Notes: generated from the sequence alone by a model not told the origin. Positions 1 through 6,463 are shown, counted from the stretch's first letter. The stretch: DNA of 8,343 nt from Roseovarius sp. UBA6167 (GCA_002428225.1 DIUD01000081.1:1-8343); one strand, 5' to 3'. Made by a program: numbers and translations.

Positions 1-649
1 GCGGGCGGTTGGTCTCGGCCAGCGCGCTGATGAAGAACAAGAACACCATCGGCAGATGCGGCAGCCAATACCAGCCGAAAAAGCCATAGGCCGTGTCCTG
101 CGCCGCGACGATGGCGCTGAAATTGAGCGAGCCGGTGGAGATGATGACGCCGATGATGATGAGACCGATCGACACCTCGTAGGAGATCATCTGCGCCGCC
201 GAGCGGAGCGATCCGAGGAATGGATATTTGGAGTTCGACGCCCACCCCCCCATGATGACGCCGTAAACCTCCAGCGAAGACACGGCAAAGACGAAGAGCA
301 CCGCCACGTTGATATCCGACAGCACCCAGCCTTCGTTCATCGGGATGACGGCCCAGGCCAGGATCGCCAGCACGAAACTGGTCATCGGCGCGAGCAGGAA
401 CACCGGGCGGTCGGCGCCGGCCGGGATCACCACCTCCTTGACGACGTATTTGAGCGCATCGGCCACCGATTGCAGCAGGCCGAAAGCCCCCACCACGTTG
501 GGGCCGCGCCGCATCTGCACGGCGGCCCAGATCTTGCGGTCGCCATAGACGAGGAACAGCAGCGAGATCATCACGAAGCCGACAATCGCCAGACATTGCG
601 CGAGGATGAGCACGAAGGTCCCGAAAGGAGTTGTCAAGAATTCAGCCAT
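1..649 (-). CDS. nuoH: NADH-quinone oxidoreductase subunit H (NuoH), 5' part, runs off the left edge
   Basis: This is the N-terminal 216 residues of NuoH (ND1 homologue), the complex I membrane subunit that joins the proton-pumping arm to the peripheral arm and lines the quinone channel. The reading frame stays open to base 1; the family is usually about 345 residues, so roughly the last 130 are missing. Visible landmarks are a first hydrophobic helix (about residues 11-35), the conserved YGDRKIWAAVQMRRGPN segment (35-51), which corresponds to the E/DRK-AxxQxRxGP signature, a second hydrophobic stretch (83-103), the MGGWASNSKYPFLGSLRSAAQ loop (133-153), and the start of the AETNRP motif (211-216) at the window edge. 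The ATG at 649 is preceded by AAGGA (654-658) at a 4-base spacing. It follows nuoG across a 286-base gap, unusually wide for this cluster. Identity is certain from the motifs; only the truncation is artificial. Confidence 0.97.
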   Translation of the reverse strand, partial: MAEFLTTPFGTFVLILAQCLAIVGFVMISLLFLVYGDRKIWAAVQMRRGPNVVGAFGLLQSVADALKYVVKEVVIPAGADRPVFLLAPMTSFVLAILAWAVIPMNEGWVLSDINVAVLFVFAVSSLEVYGVIMGGWASNSKYPFLGSLRSAAQMISYEVSIGLIIIGVIISTGSLNFSAIVAAQDTAYGFFGWYWLPHLPMVFLFFISALAETNRP

Positions 650-939
650 GTGGTCCTTGTCCTCATACCATCGGTATTTGCGTTTTCAGCACAACGCACG
701 GCGACGAGTTCGGCCTCGGTTGCCATCGGCCCGCAGGGCAGCGATTCCGAGACCGTATAAACCGCATCGCTTCGCCAAATGCCACCCTGTTCCGTCATGA
801 AGATGCGCCGTTGACGCGCGATTCCATGCCCCGCCATCGCGCGCGGGGACACCCGCCCGAGGCTCGGCGCGGCTCGCGGACCCGCCCCAAGCGCCAGGCC
901 GGGCGCGGGCACGGATATGAAGGGCGCGCCCATCGTCAC
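634..939 (-). CDS. Doubtful small ORF between nuoG and nuoH (up to 101 aa)
   Basis: This open frame starts with GTG at 939, overlapping the nuoG stop as GTGA, and ends 16 bases inside nuoH, so it would fill the whole gap. An internal ATG at 798 would give a 54-residue product (MTEQGGIWRSDAVYT...) with two cysteines. In favour are the GTGA overlap, the same arrangement as at the nuoF/lipoprotein junction, and the absence of stops over 100 codons. Against it: no convincing ribosome binding site before either start, no domain or signal peptide I recognise, and, by hand count, about 83% GC at third positions in the first 47 codons but only about 59% in the last 54, with little contrast between codon positions. 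A non-coding spacer or leader that happens to be open is at least as likely. No function can be proposed. Confidence 0.25.
   Translation of the reverse strand: MTMGAPFISVPAPGLALGAGPRAAPSLGRVSPRAMAGHGIARQRRIFMTEQGGIWRSDAVYTVSESLPCGPMATEAELVAVRCAENANTDGMRTRTTWLNS
654..658 (-). promoter_or_regulatory. Ribosome binding site of nuoH
   Basis: On the minus strand AAGGA lies 4 bases before the nuoH ATG at 649. It fixes the start at MAEFLTTPFG, which agrees with the usual NuoH N-terminus. Confidence 0.6.
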
Positions 940-2948
940 TCGGCTGCCACGGGCGCGGCGCGCCTTGCGCGGGCAAGCGCGCTCAGTTCGGCCATCAGCT
1001 CACTTGCCCGCGCGATCGGGTTGGTCAGGTAGAAATCGGCGATGGCCGGCTCGAATCGCCCCGCCCCGAGCCCGACCACGGGCACCGCCTGCCAGTCGTT
1101 TTCCGGCACCTCGTCGATCCGCGCCAGATCCGGCACCGCCTCGACCAGCGCCTGACGCAGTTGCGCAAGGCTATCGAATGGCAGCGCCGCGCCGATCTCG
1201 CCCGAGAGCGCGCGCAGGATCGCCCAGTTTTCCTTGGCCTCGCCGGGGGCAAAGCCAGCGCGCAGCGCCAGTTGCGGGCGGCCCTCGGTATTGACGAAAA
1301 GACCGTCTTCCTCGGTCCAGGCCGCTGCGGGCAGGATCACATCGGCGCGATGCGCCCCCCGGTCGCCATGGCTGCCCTGATAAATCACGAACGCCCCCGG
1401 CGCGATCTCGATCTCGTCCGCGCCGATGTTCACGATCACGTCCGCCCCCTCAAGCGCCGCGTCGATCCCGCCCGCGCAGGTCGCCCCGACATCCATCGCG
1501 CCCACGCGGCCCGCCGCCGTGTGCAGCACCAGAAGACCCGCGCCCTGCCTTTCGGCCAACTGCATGGCATGGCTCAGCACACCCGCGCCATTCGCCCCCC
1601 GCAGGCCGCCCTGCCCCACGATCACCAGCGCGCCCTCGCGCGGCACCGCCTCTTTCACAAGCGCCGCCAGCGCCGCCACGTCGGTGCCCCTGCGCCGGGC
1701 CTCGAAGATGAGTTCTGCCTCGGCCCCCAGATGGGTGATCTCCGCCCCTCGGAGCCACGCCTTGCGGACGCGCGCCCCCAGCACCGGGGCCTCGGCCCCC
1801 GGATCGGCGCCGATGAGCGTGATATGCTTCGCGCCGTCGATATCCTCGATCCGCGCCGTGCCGACGTAAGCAGAGCGGTTGCCCGCAGGCAGCGCCGCGC
1901 CGTCGGTGCGGCACTCGACCACGCCGCCCTGCCCCTCGATCAGCGACTTGAGCGCAAAGGCCGCCTCGGCCGGGGCCAGGTCGCCCACCAGACCGGCCAG
2001 CTTCGAGGCCCCCTTGATCGCGCCCGCCGCCGTCGCCAGCGCCTCGGGCCATGTGGCGGGGCGCAGCCGCCCGTTCTCGCGGATATAGGGCTTGTCCAGC
2101 CGCTGCCGCCGCAGCCCGTCCCAGACAAAGCGCGTCTTGTCGGAAATCCATTCCTCGTTCACGCCGTCATGGTTGCGCGGCAGGATGCGCATGACCTCGC
2201 GCCCCTTGGTATCGACGCGGATACTGGAGCCAAGCGCGTCCATCACGTCGATCGTCTCGGTCTTTCTCAACTCCCATGGCCGCGCGGTAAAGGCGTAGGG
2301 CTTGCTGACCAGCGCACCCACCGGGCACAGGTCGATGATATTGCCCTGCAGGTTGCTGTTCAGCGTCTCGCCCAGATAGGAGGTGATCTCGGCATCCTCG
2401 CCGCGCCCGGTCTGGCCCATCACATGCAGCCCGGCCACCTCGGTGGTAAAGCGCACGCAACGCGTGCAGGAGATGCAGCGCGTCATATGGGTCTCGACCA
2501 GCGGCCCGAGATCGAGATCCTCGGTCGCGCGCTTGGGCTCGCGGTAGCGCGAGAAATCGACGCCATAGGCCACCGCCTGATCCTGAAGATCGCATTCCCC
2601 GCCCTGGTCGCAGATCGGGCAATCAAGCGGGTGGTTGATGAGCAGAAACTCCATCACCCCCTCGCGCGCCTTTCGGACCATCGGCGACTTTGTCAAGACC
2701 TGCGGCGGGCTGCCATCGGGAAAGGGCCGCATGTCCTTTACCTGCATGGCGCACGAGGCGGCGGGTTTCGGCGGCCCCGGCTGCACCTCGACCAGACACA
2801 TCCGGCAGTTGCCGGCGATCGAGAGGCGCTCGTGATAGCAAAAGCGCGGGATCTCGACCCCCGCCTGTTCGCAGGCCTGAATGAGGGTCATCGCCCCCTC
2901 GACCTCGACCTCGTGCCCGTCGATGATGATCTTGCGTAGGTCCGCCAT
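936..2948 (-). CDS. nuoG: NADH-quinone oxidoreductase subunit G (NuoG)
   Basis: The 670-residue iron-sulfur subunit of the NADH module relays electrons from NuoF towards the Q-module on the cytoplasmic side. The N-terminal 2Fe-2S ferredoxin-like domain carries the N1b ligands C37, C48, C51 and C66. Next comes the NuoG [4Fe-4S] domain with N5 ligands H106, C110, C113 and C119 (HPLDCPICDQGGEC), then N4 ligands C158, C161, C164 and C208 (RCISCTRC and LCPVGAL). From about residue 225 the protein is the molybdopterin-oxidoreductase-like domain, which is degenerate in complex I. There is no cysteine between 209 and 345, so cluster N7, present in E. coli and Thermus, is absent, as in mitochondrial-type complex I. 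Length fits alphaproteobacterial NuoG. The ATG at 2948 is preceded by AAGGTGAG (2954-2961) at a 5-base spacing, and the gene begins 6 bases after the DUF5333-like gene, implying co-transcription. Confidence 0.98.
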   Translation of the reverse strand: MADLRKIIIDGHEVEVEGAMTLIQACEQAGVEIPRFCYHERLSIAGNCRMCLVEVQPGPPKPAASCAMQVKDMRPFPDGSPPQVLTKSPMVRKAREGVMEFLLINHPLDCPICDQGGECDLQDQAVAYGVDFSRYREPKRATEDLDLGPLVETHMTRCISCTRCVRFTTEVAGLHVMGQTGRGEDAEITSYLGETLNSNLQGNIIDLCPVGALVSKPYAFTARPWELRKTETIDVMDALGSSIRVDTKGREVMRILPRNHDGVNEEWISDKTRFVWDGLRRQRLDKPYIRENGRLRPATWPEALATAAGAIKGASKLAGLVGDLAPAEAAFALKSLIEGQGGVVECRTDGAALPAGNRSAYVGTARIEDIDGAKHITLIGADPGAEAPVLGARVRKAWLRGAEITHLGAEAELIFEARRRGTDVAALAALVKEAVPREGALVIVGQGGLRGANGAGVLSHAMQLAERQGAGLLVLHTAAGRVGAMDVGATCAGGIDAALEGADVIVNIGADEIEIAPGAFVIYQGSHGDRGAHRADVILPAAAWTEEDGLFVNTEGRPQLALRAGFAPGEAKENWAILRALSGEIGAALPFDSLAQLRQALVEAVPDLARIDEVPENDWQAVPVVGLGAGRFEPAIADFYLTNPIARASELMAELSALARARRAAPVAAE

Positions 2949-2954
2949 CCCGTC

Positions 2955-3353
2955 TCACCTTGCCCAGAGAAGCGCGCCGATCCGGCTCTGCTTCTCGATT
3001 TCGTCCCAGCCGAGCGCGCACAGGCTCGGCCCGTCATTCGGCTCCGCCCCGTGCGCCCGGATATAGGCATCGGCGCGCGCGCGGATCTTCCGTTTCTCTT
3101 CCTTGTCGGTCACATAGGCCTCGATTTCCGCCTCCGAATAACCGCGCGCCACGGCCTCGGCCTTGAGCTCGTTCATGACGCCCAGCCCGCGAAACATCCG
3201 CGCCGCGATGCTGTCGCAGCGTTTGCGGATCTCGTCGGCCACAGACATTTCAATCAGCCGCTGGTTGATGGCCTTCTCTTGCGAAAGCGAGGCCGCGCCC
3301 GCCCCCGGCACCGCCAGCCCGAACCCCAGAATTGCCCCGAGAATCACACGCAT
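2955..3353 (-). CDS. Secreted DUF5333-like protein of the nuo cluster
   Basis: A 132-residue protein with a clear Sec signal peptide: MRVILGAILG, hydrophobic to about residue 17, then AGA-AS as the likely signal peptidase I site near residue 20. The mature part is mostly charged helix (residues 25-105), with two cysteines, C46 in RKRCDSIAARM and C112 in SLCALGW, which could form a disulfide in the periplasm. From memory it resembles DUF5333, a family of unknown function in Rhodobacteraceae; I could not run a profile search. The start is well supported: AAAGGAG (3361-3367) lies 7 bases before the ATG. It follows a 124-base gap holding two inverted repeats and lies 6 bases before nuoG, so it may be first in a nuoG-containing segment. 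The function is unknown; a role in complex I assembly would be inference from position alone. Confidence 0.85.
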   Translation of the reverse strand: MRVILGAILGFGLAVPGAGAASLSQEKAINQRLIEMSVADEIRKRCDSIAARMFRGLGVMNELKAEAVARGYSEAEIEAYVTDKEEKRKIRARADAYIRAHGAEPNDGPSLCALGWDEIEKQSRIGALLWAR

Positions 3354-3360
3354 GACATGG

Positions 3361-3367
3361 CTCCTTT
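3361..3367 (-). promoter_or_regulatory. Strong ribosome binding site of the DUF5333-like gene
   Basis: Minus-strand AAAGGAG sits 7 bases before the ATG at 3353. An out-of-frame ATG at 3360 is followed within five codons by a stop and sits directly at the Shine-Dalgarno sequence, so 3353 is the start. Confidence 0.7.
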
Positions 3368-3400
3368 CCCGTCAAACCGGAGCGAGGCCAACACGGCCCG

Positions 3401-3421
3401 CCCATCTGCCGCGCAGATGGG
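3401..3421. repeat. Perfect 9-bp inverted repeat with 3-base loop in the gap before the DUF5333-like gene
   Basis: CCCATCTGC (3401-3409), loop CGC, GCAGATGGG (3413-3421). In RNA of the nuo transcript this would be a strong hairpin about 50 bases before the DUF5333-like start. No T-run follows on the minus strand (GCGGGCC follows), so it is not a typical intrinsic terminator. An mRNA processing or stabilising hairpin, or an operator, are possibilities. Confidence 0.7.
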
Positions 3422-3429
3422 AAGGCGGC

Positions 3430-3452
3430 GGCCTGTCATGCAATAACAGGCC
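3430..3452. repeat. 7-bp inverted repeat with 9-base loop
   Basis: GGCCTGT (3430-3436) and ACAGGCC (3446-3452) flank the A/T-richer loop CATGCAATA. It lies 8 bases from the neighbouring 9-bp inverted repeat and 25 bases after the lipoprotein stop. No U-tract follows in the nuo direction. It could form a tandem hairpin with its neighbour in the transcript, or be a binding site for a dimeric regulator. Confidence 0.6.
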
Positions 3453-3477
3453 AGCCAAGCCCCTGATATGACAAAGA

Positions 3478-3834
3478 TCAACGCCATATGGTGCATGTCC
3501 CCGACACCGACACGCGATCCCCCGCGCGGGAAAAATCCGGGGCTCCGCCCCCCTCCTCACGCGCCCCGGCCCATTCGATGGCCGAGGTGCCGAAATTCTC
3601 GATGCAATAGCGCGTGGCCTCATGCGCCGCCGCCTTGTGCGCGCCCTCGATGCCGCGCCCGGCGCGCCGCACCGTGGCGGTAAAGTTGCGCCGGTCGTCG
3701 CGTTCGGCGCGCACCTTGCCCGGATAATAGTTCCCGTCGAACAGCACGCGATCCTCGCGGTTGGCGCAGCCCGCCACAAGCGCGCCGCAAACCGCCAGGG
3801 CGAGAAAGCCGCGATATCCCGGCCGCGCCGTCAC
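3478..3834 (-). CDS. Small predicted lipoprotein downstream of nuoF
   Basis: A 118-residue protein starting at GTG 3834, which overlaps the nuoF stop as GTGA, so translation is probably coupled to nuoF; there is no clear Shine-Dalgarno sequence. The N-terminus has R4 and R8, a hydrophobic stretch (9-21) and a lipobox VAGC with C23 as the lipidated residue, followed by A24 and N25. This predicts a signal peptidase II substrate anchored to a membrane on its periplasmic side. The mature domain (DGNYYPGKVRAERDDRRNF..., then HEATRYCIENFG at 71-82) carries C77 and C114. I recall similar uncharacterised proteins in Rhodobacteraceae but cannot name a family. A Gly/Pro-rich stretch at about 92-106 is encoded by a palindromic, terminator-like DNA segment (3521-3551) and may be an insertion. 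The function is unknown. Confidence 0.8.
   Translation of the reverse strand: MTARPGYRGFLALAVCGALVAGCANREDRVLFDGNYYPGKVRAERDDRRNFTATVRRAGRGIEGAHKAAAHEATRYCIENFGTSAIEWAGAREEGGGAPDFSRAGDRVSVSGTCTIWR
3521..3551. repeat. Palindromic, terminator-like element inside the lipoprotein coding sequence
   Basis: On the minus strand a GGGGC-GGA-GCCCC hairpin (3539-3551) is followed by GG and ATTTTT (3531-3536), then the 10-base palindrome CCCGCGCGGG (3521-3530). The hairpin plus T-run has the outline of a rho-independent terminator but lies within an open reading frame, about 55 bases before its stop. The stem is only 5 bp. It also resembles GC-rich palindromic elements that I recall scattered through Rhodobacteraceae genomes. 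Only one copy is visible in this window. Confidence 0.5.
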
Positions 3835-5129
3835 TCTGCCGCCACCGCAGAGATGCGCCCGGCCTTTTTCGCGCGGATGCGGTCCTCGATCTCGTCGCGG
3901 AAATTGCGGATGAGGCCCTGAATGGGCCAGGCCGCCGCATCGCCAAGCGCACAGATCGTGTGGCCCTCGACCTGTTTGGAGACGTCGAACAGCATGTCGA
4001 TCTCCTCGATCTCGGCCTCGCCGCGCACCAGCCGCTCCATCACCCGCATCATCCAGCCGGTGCCCTCGCGGCAGGGCGTGCATTGCCCGCAGCTTTCGTG
4101 CTTGTAGAATTTGGACAGCCGCCAGATCGCCTTGACGATATCCACGCTGCGATCCATCACGATCACCGCCGCCGTGCCGAGGCCCGAGCGCAGATCCTTT
4201 TGCAGATAGTCGAAATCCATGATCGCGCCGCGCATGTTCTCGCCGCGCACGCATGGCACCGACGACCCGCCCGGGATCACCGCCAGCAGGTTGTCCCAGC
4301 CGCCGCGAATACCGCCGCAATGTTTCTCGATCAGTTCCTCGAAGGGGATCGACATGGCCTCCTCGACCACGCAGGGCGTGTTGACATGGCCGGAGATGGC
4401 AAAAATCTTGGTGCCCGCGTTGTTGGGCCGGCCAAAGCTCGAGAACCATTCCGGCCCGCGCCGCAGGATGGTCGGCGCAACGGCGATGGATTCGACGTTG
4501 TTCACCGTGGTCGGGCAACCGTAAAGCCCCGCGCCGGCCGGAAAGGGCGGCTTCATCCGGGGCATCCCCTTCTTGCCTTCGAGGCTTTCCAGAAGGGCGG
4601 TTTCCTCGCCGCAGATATAGGCACCCGCGCCGTGATGCAGGTAAAGGTCAAAATCCCATCCCGACTTGCAGGCGTTGCGGCCGATGAGCCCCGCCTCGTA
4701 GGCCTCGTCGATGGCGGCCTGAAGCGCCTCGCGCTCGCGGATGTATTCGCCGCGGATGTAGATATAGCAGGCATGTGCGCCCATGGCGAAGCTGGCGATC
4801 AGGCAGCCCTCGACCAATGTGTGCGGATCGTGGCGCATGATCTCGCGGTCCTTGCAGGTACCGGGCTCGGACTCGTCGGCATTGACCACCAGGTAGGCGG
4901 GGCGCCCGTCGCTCTCCTTGGGCATGAAGGACCATTTCAGCCCGGTCGGAAAGCCCGCGCCGCCGCGCCCGCGCAGCCCGCTCGCCTTCATCTGCTCGAC
5001 GATCCAGTCGCGCCCGTTCTGAAGGATACGCGCCGTCCCGTCCCAATGCCCGCGCGCCATGGCGCCCTTGAGGCTGCGGTCGTGCATCCCGTAGAGATTG
5101 GTAAAGATACGATCCTGGTCTTTCAGCAT
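3831..5129 (-). CDS. nuoF: NADH-quinone oxidoreductase subunit F (NuoF)
   Basis: The 432-residue flavoprotein subunit oxidises NADH through FMN and passes electrons to cluster N3. The FMN/NADH-binding fold shows the glycine-rich GRGGAGFPTG motif (54-63), the NADESEPGTCKDR segment (83-95) and the GAGAYICGEETALLESLEG segment (167-185). The 4Fe-4S N3 ligands are C347, C350 and C353 in ESCGQCTPCREG, with C393 in HTICALGD. Length is typical for alphaproteobacterial and mitochondrial homologues (NDUFV1). The ATG at 5129 follows a strong GGAGG (5137-5141) at a 7-base spacing; that site overlaps the last codons of the preceding small membrane ORF, whose stop is only 4 bases upstream. The stop overlaps the GTG of the following lipoprotein gene. 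NuoF pairs with NuoE and docks on NuoG in the cytoplasm. Confidence 0.99.
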   Translation of the reverse strand: MLKDQDRIFTNLYGMHDRSLKGAMARGHWDGTARILQNGRDWIVEQMKASGLRGRGGAGFPTGLKWSFMPKESDGRPAYLVVNADESEPGTCKDREIMRHDPHTLVEGCLIASFAMGAHACYIYIRGEYIREREALQAAIDEAYEAGLIGRNACKSGWDFDLYLHHGAGAYICGEETALLESLEGKKGMPRMKPPFPAGAGLYGCPTTVNNVESIAVAPTILRRGPEWFSSFGRPNNAGTKIFAISGHVNTPCVVEEAMSIPFEELIEKHCGGIRGGWDNLLAVIPGGSSVPCVRGENMRGAIMDFDYLQKDLRSGLGTAAVIVMDRSVDIVKAIWRLSKFYKHESCGQCTPCREGTGWMMRVMERLVRGEAEIEEIDMLFDVSKQVEGHTICALGDAAAWPIQGLIRNFRDEIEDRIRAKKAGRISAVAAE

Positions 5130-5133
5130 CCCG

Positions 5134-5355
5134 TTACCTCCGGTTGCCCTGACGCGCGCGCCAGAGTTGATAGATCAGCACGAAGGCATAGATAAAGCCG
5201 CCAAGCGCCATCAGATCGAACAGCGCGCGCACGCGCTGGCTCAGGCCGTATTCCACCCCGATCAGCGTGACGAGCACCCAAAGCACTCCCGTCCCCGCGA
5301 TCACCAGCGCGGCGCTGCGCCCCATGCGCGCGATCCGTGCGTCCTGTTGCGGCAT
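5134..5355 (-). CDS. Small two-helix membrane protein (DUF5337-like) between nuoE and nuoF
   Basis: A 73-residue protein with two predicted transmembrane helices, about residues 14-33 (SAALVIAGTGVLWVLVTLIG) and 45-64 (LFDLMALGGFIYAFVLIYQL). Basic residues flank both ends (RIARMGR before, WRARQGNRR after), which by the positive-inside rule puts both termini in the cytoplasm. From memory this matches DUF5337, a Rhodobacteraceae family of unknown function; no search could be run. The gene starts 15 bases after the nuoE stop, with GAAGGA just before the ATG at 5355 (close spacing of 2 bases), and ends 4 bases before nuoF, so it is co-transcribed with both. A membrane protein between two genes for soluble NADH-module subunits suggests an assembly or anchoring role, which is inference only. 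Confidence 0.85.
   Translation of the reverse strand: MPQQDARIARMGRSAALVIAGTGVLWVLVTLIGVEYGLSQRVRALFDLMALGGFIYAFVLIYQLWRARQGNRR
5137..5141 (-). promoter_or_regulatory. Ribosome binding site of nuoF
   Basis: Minus-strand GGAGG, 7 bases before the nuoF ATG at 5129, overlaps the last two sense codons of the upstream small membrane ORF. It supports both the nuoF start and tight coupling between the genes. Confidence 0.75.
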
Positions 5356-5370
5356 CGTCCTTCAACCTCA

Positions 5371-6462
5371 CTATGCGTCGTCCTCATCCATCCGGCGCGA
5401 GAACTCGGTCTCGCCCCCCGCGGCGAGAATCTTCGCCTGTTCCACCCAGCCATCGCGGCTGACCCGGCCCTTGAACCCCGCGAGGTTTTCATCGACCCAG
5501 GCGACCTCGTCGGCAGTCCAGCCCGCGATCTGGTCGAAGTGATAGACCCCGAGCTCGTGGCAGAGCTTTTCCAGTTTCCGCCCGATCCCCTTGATCTTCC
5601 TGAGATCATCCGCCTTGCCCCCGCGCGGCGCATCGAGCGCCGCAGGGCGCGTGCCCACGGCGGCCGAGGCTTCGGCCGGCGCTGCCTTCGCCGTAACCGC
5701 CACCGGCTCTTCATTGAGCGTGACCGAGGACGGCGCGGGCGCGTGATTGGCCCCCTTCGCGCGCCAGGGCGCGACGAGCGGCACCTCGGTGCCGTCGATG
5801 CGCTTGACGGTGTCGCCAAGATCGACTGCGCGCTGCACGCTGGCATTATGCTTCGCGCGCCCGCTCTCGAAATCCTTCAGGGTGGTCAGCCCCGATTCCG
5901 GCTCGGCGGCATAGCGCCCGTTCTGCGGCCCCGGCACCGGCACGCGGCCCGCCGCCAGCTCGTCGATGATCTCGGAGAAGCGCTCGGCGGTCAGATCCTC
6001 GTAATAATCCTTGCCGATCTGCGCCATCGGGGCATTGGCGCAGGCCCCCAGGCATTCCACCTCTTCCCAGGAAAACCTGCCATCCTCCGAGAGCTGAAAG
6101 GGCTTTGGCGCGATCTTGTCCTTGCAGACCGCGACCAGGTCCTCGGCGCCGCAGATCATGCAGGACAGCGTGCCGCAGATCTGGAAATGCGCCGCTTTGC
6201 CAACGGGTTGAAGCTGAAACATGAAGTAGAACGTGGCCACTTCGAGCGCGCGGATATAGTCCATCCCCAGCATGTCGGCGACATGCTCGATCGCCGGGCG
6301 GCTCAGCCAGCCCTCCTGTTCCTGCGCGCGCCACAAAAGCGGTATGATCGCGCTGGCCTGACGGCCTTCGGGATATTTGCTGATCTGCGCCTCGGCCCAT
6401 TCCTGATTTGCAGGGGTAAAGGCAAAGCTCTCGGGCTGCTCGTGGTAAAGACGGCGTAGCAT
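5371..6462 (-). CDS. nuoE: NADH-quinone oxidoreductase subunit E (NuoE) with C-terminal helix-hairpin-helix extension
   Basis: A 363-residue 2Fe-2S subunit of the NADH module, partner of NuoF. Residues 1-175 form the canonical thioredoxin-like NuoE: the N1a ligands are C96 and C101 in QICGTLSC and C137 and C141 in VECLGAC. An Ala/Pro-rich linker (about 180-280) leads to a C-terminal domain (285-347) with DDLRKIKGIGRKLEKLCHEL, a helix-hairpin-helix-like fold. This makes the protein about twice the length of E. coli NuoE; long NuoE proteins of this type are, from memory, typical of Rhodobacterales. I chose ATG 6462 (MLRRLYHEQPESF) because family members usually begin there; a GTG at 6471 would add three residues. 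AGGAG lies 12 bases before the ATG but only 3 before the GTG, so the Shine-Dalgarno does not settle it. The start overlaps neither neighbour; the upstream lipoprotein stops 1 base before. Confidence 0.97.
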   Translation of the reverse strand: MLRRLYHEQPESFAFTPANQEWAEAQISKYPEGRQASAIIPLLWRAQEQEGWLSRPAIEHVADMLGMDYIRALEVATFYFMFQLQPVGKAAHFQICGTLSCMICGAEDLVAVCKDKIAPKPFQLSEDGRFSWEEVECLGACANAPMAQIGKDYYEDLTAERFSEIIDELAAGRVPVPGPQNGRYAAEPESGLTTLKDFESGRAKHNASVQRAVDLGDTVKRIDGTEVPLVAPWRAKGANHAPAPSSVTLNEEPVAVTAKAAPAEASAAVGTRPAALDAPRGGKADDLRKIKGIGRKLEKLCHELGVYHFDQIAGWTADEVAWVDENLAGFKGRVSRDGWVEQAKILAAGGETEFSRRMDEDDA

Positions 6463-6463
6463 C

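Noticed and set aside
700..800. Promoter for nuoH around TTTATA on the minus strand
   Set aside because: The only -35-like hexamer (TTGGCG) is about 11 bases away, far too close for a standard promoter.
686..976. Alternative 96-codon minus frame across the nuoG end and the gap
   Set aside because: It starts inside nuoG, is Arg/Ala/Gly-rich and has no supporting ribosome binding site or motif.
1161..2939. Long plus-strand open frame of 592 codons opposite nuoG
   Set aside because: It is antisense to a certain nuoG. The very GC-rich third positions of nuoG keep the opposite frame free of stops, and the product is an Arg/His/Pro-rich string without recognisable domains.
3354..3477. Internal sigma-70-type promoter in the gap before the DUF5333-like gene
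   Set aside because: A TTGTCA at 3470-3475 has no acceptable -10 at 16-18 bases; the nearest candidate, TGTTAT, is at a 20-base spacing. Not supportable by eye.
3835..4518. Upstream extension of the lipoprotein frame to 346 residues through nuoF
   Set aside because: It lies in another frame of nuoF and would bury the signal sequence; the GTG at 3834 gives a proper lipoprotein signal.
3960..6459. Plus-strand open frames of 411 and 453 codons opposite nuoF and nuoE
   Set aside because: Same antisense shadow effect; composition is unlike real proteins and they cover well-defined subunits with intact cofactor motifs.
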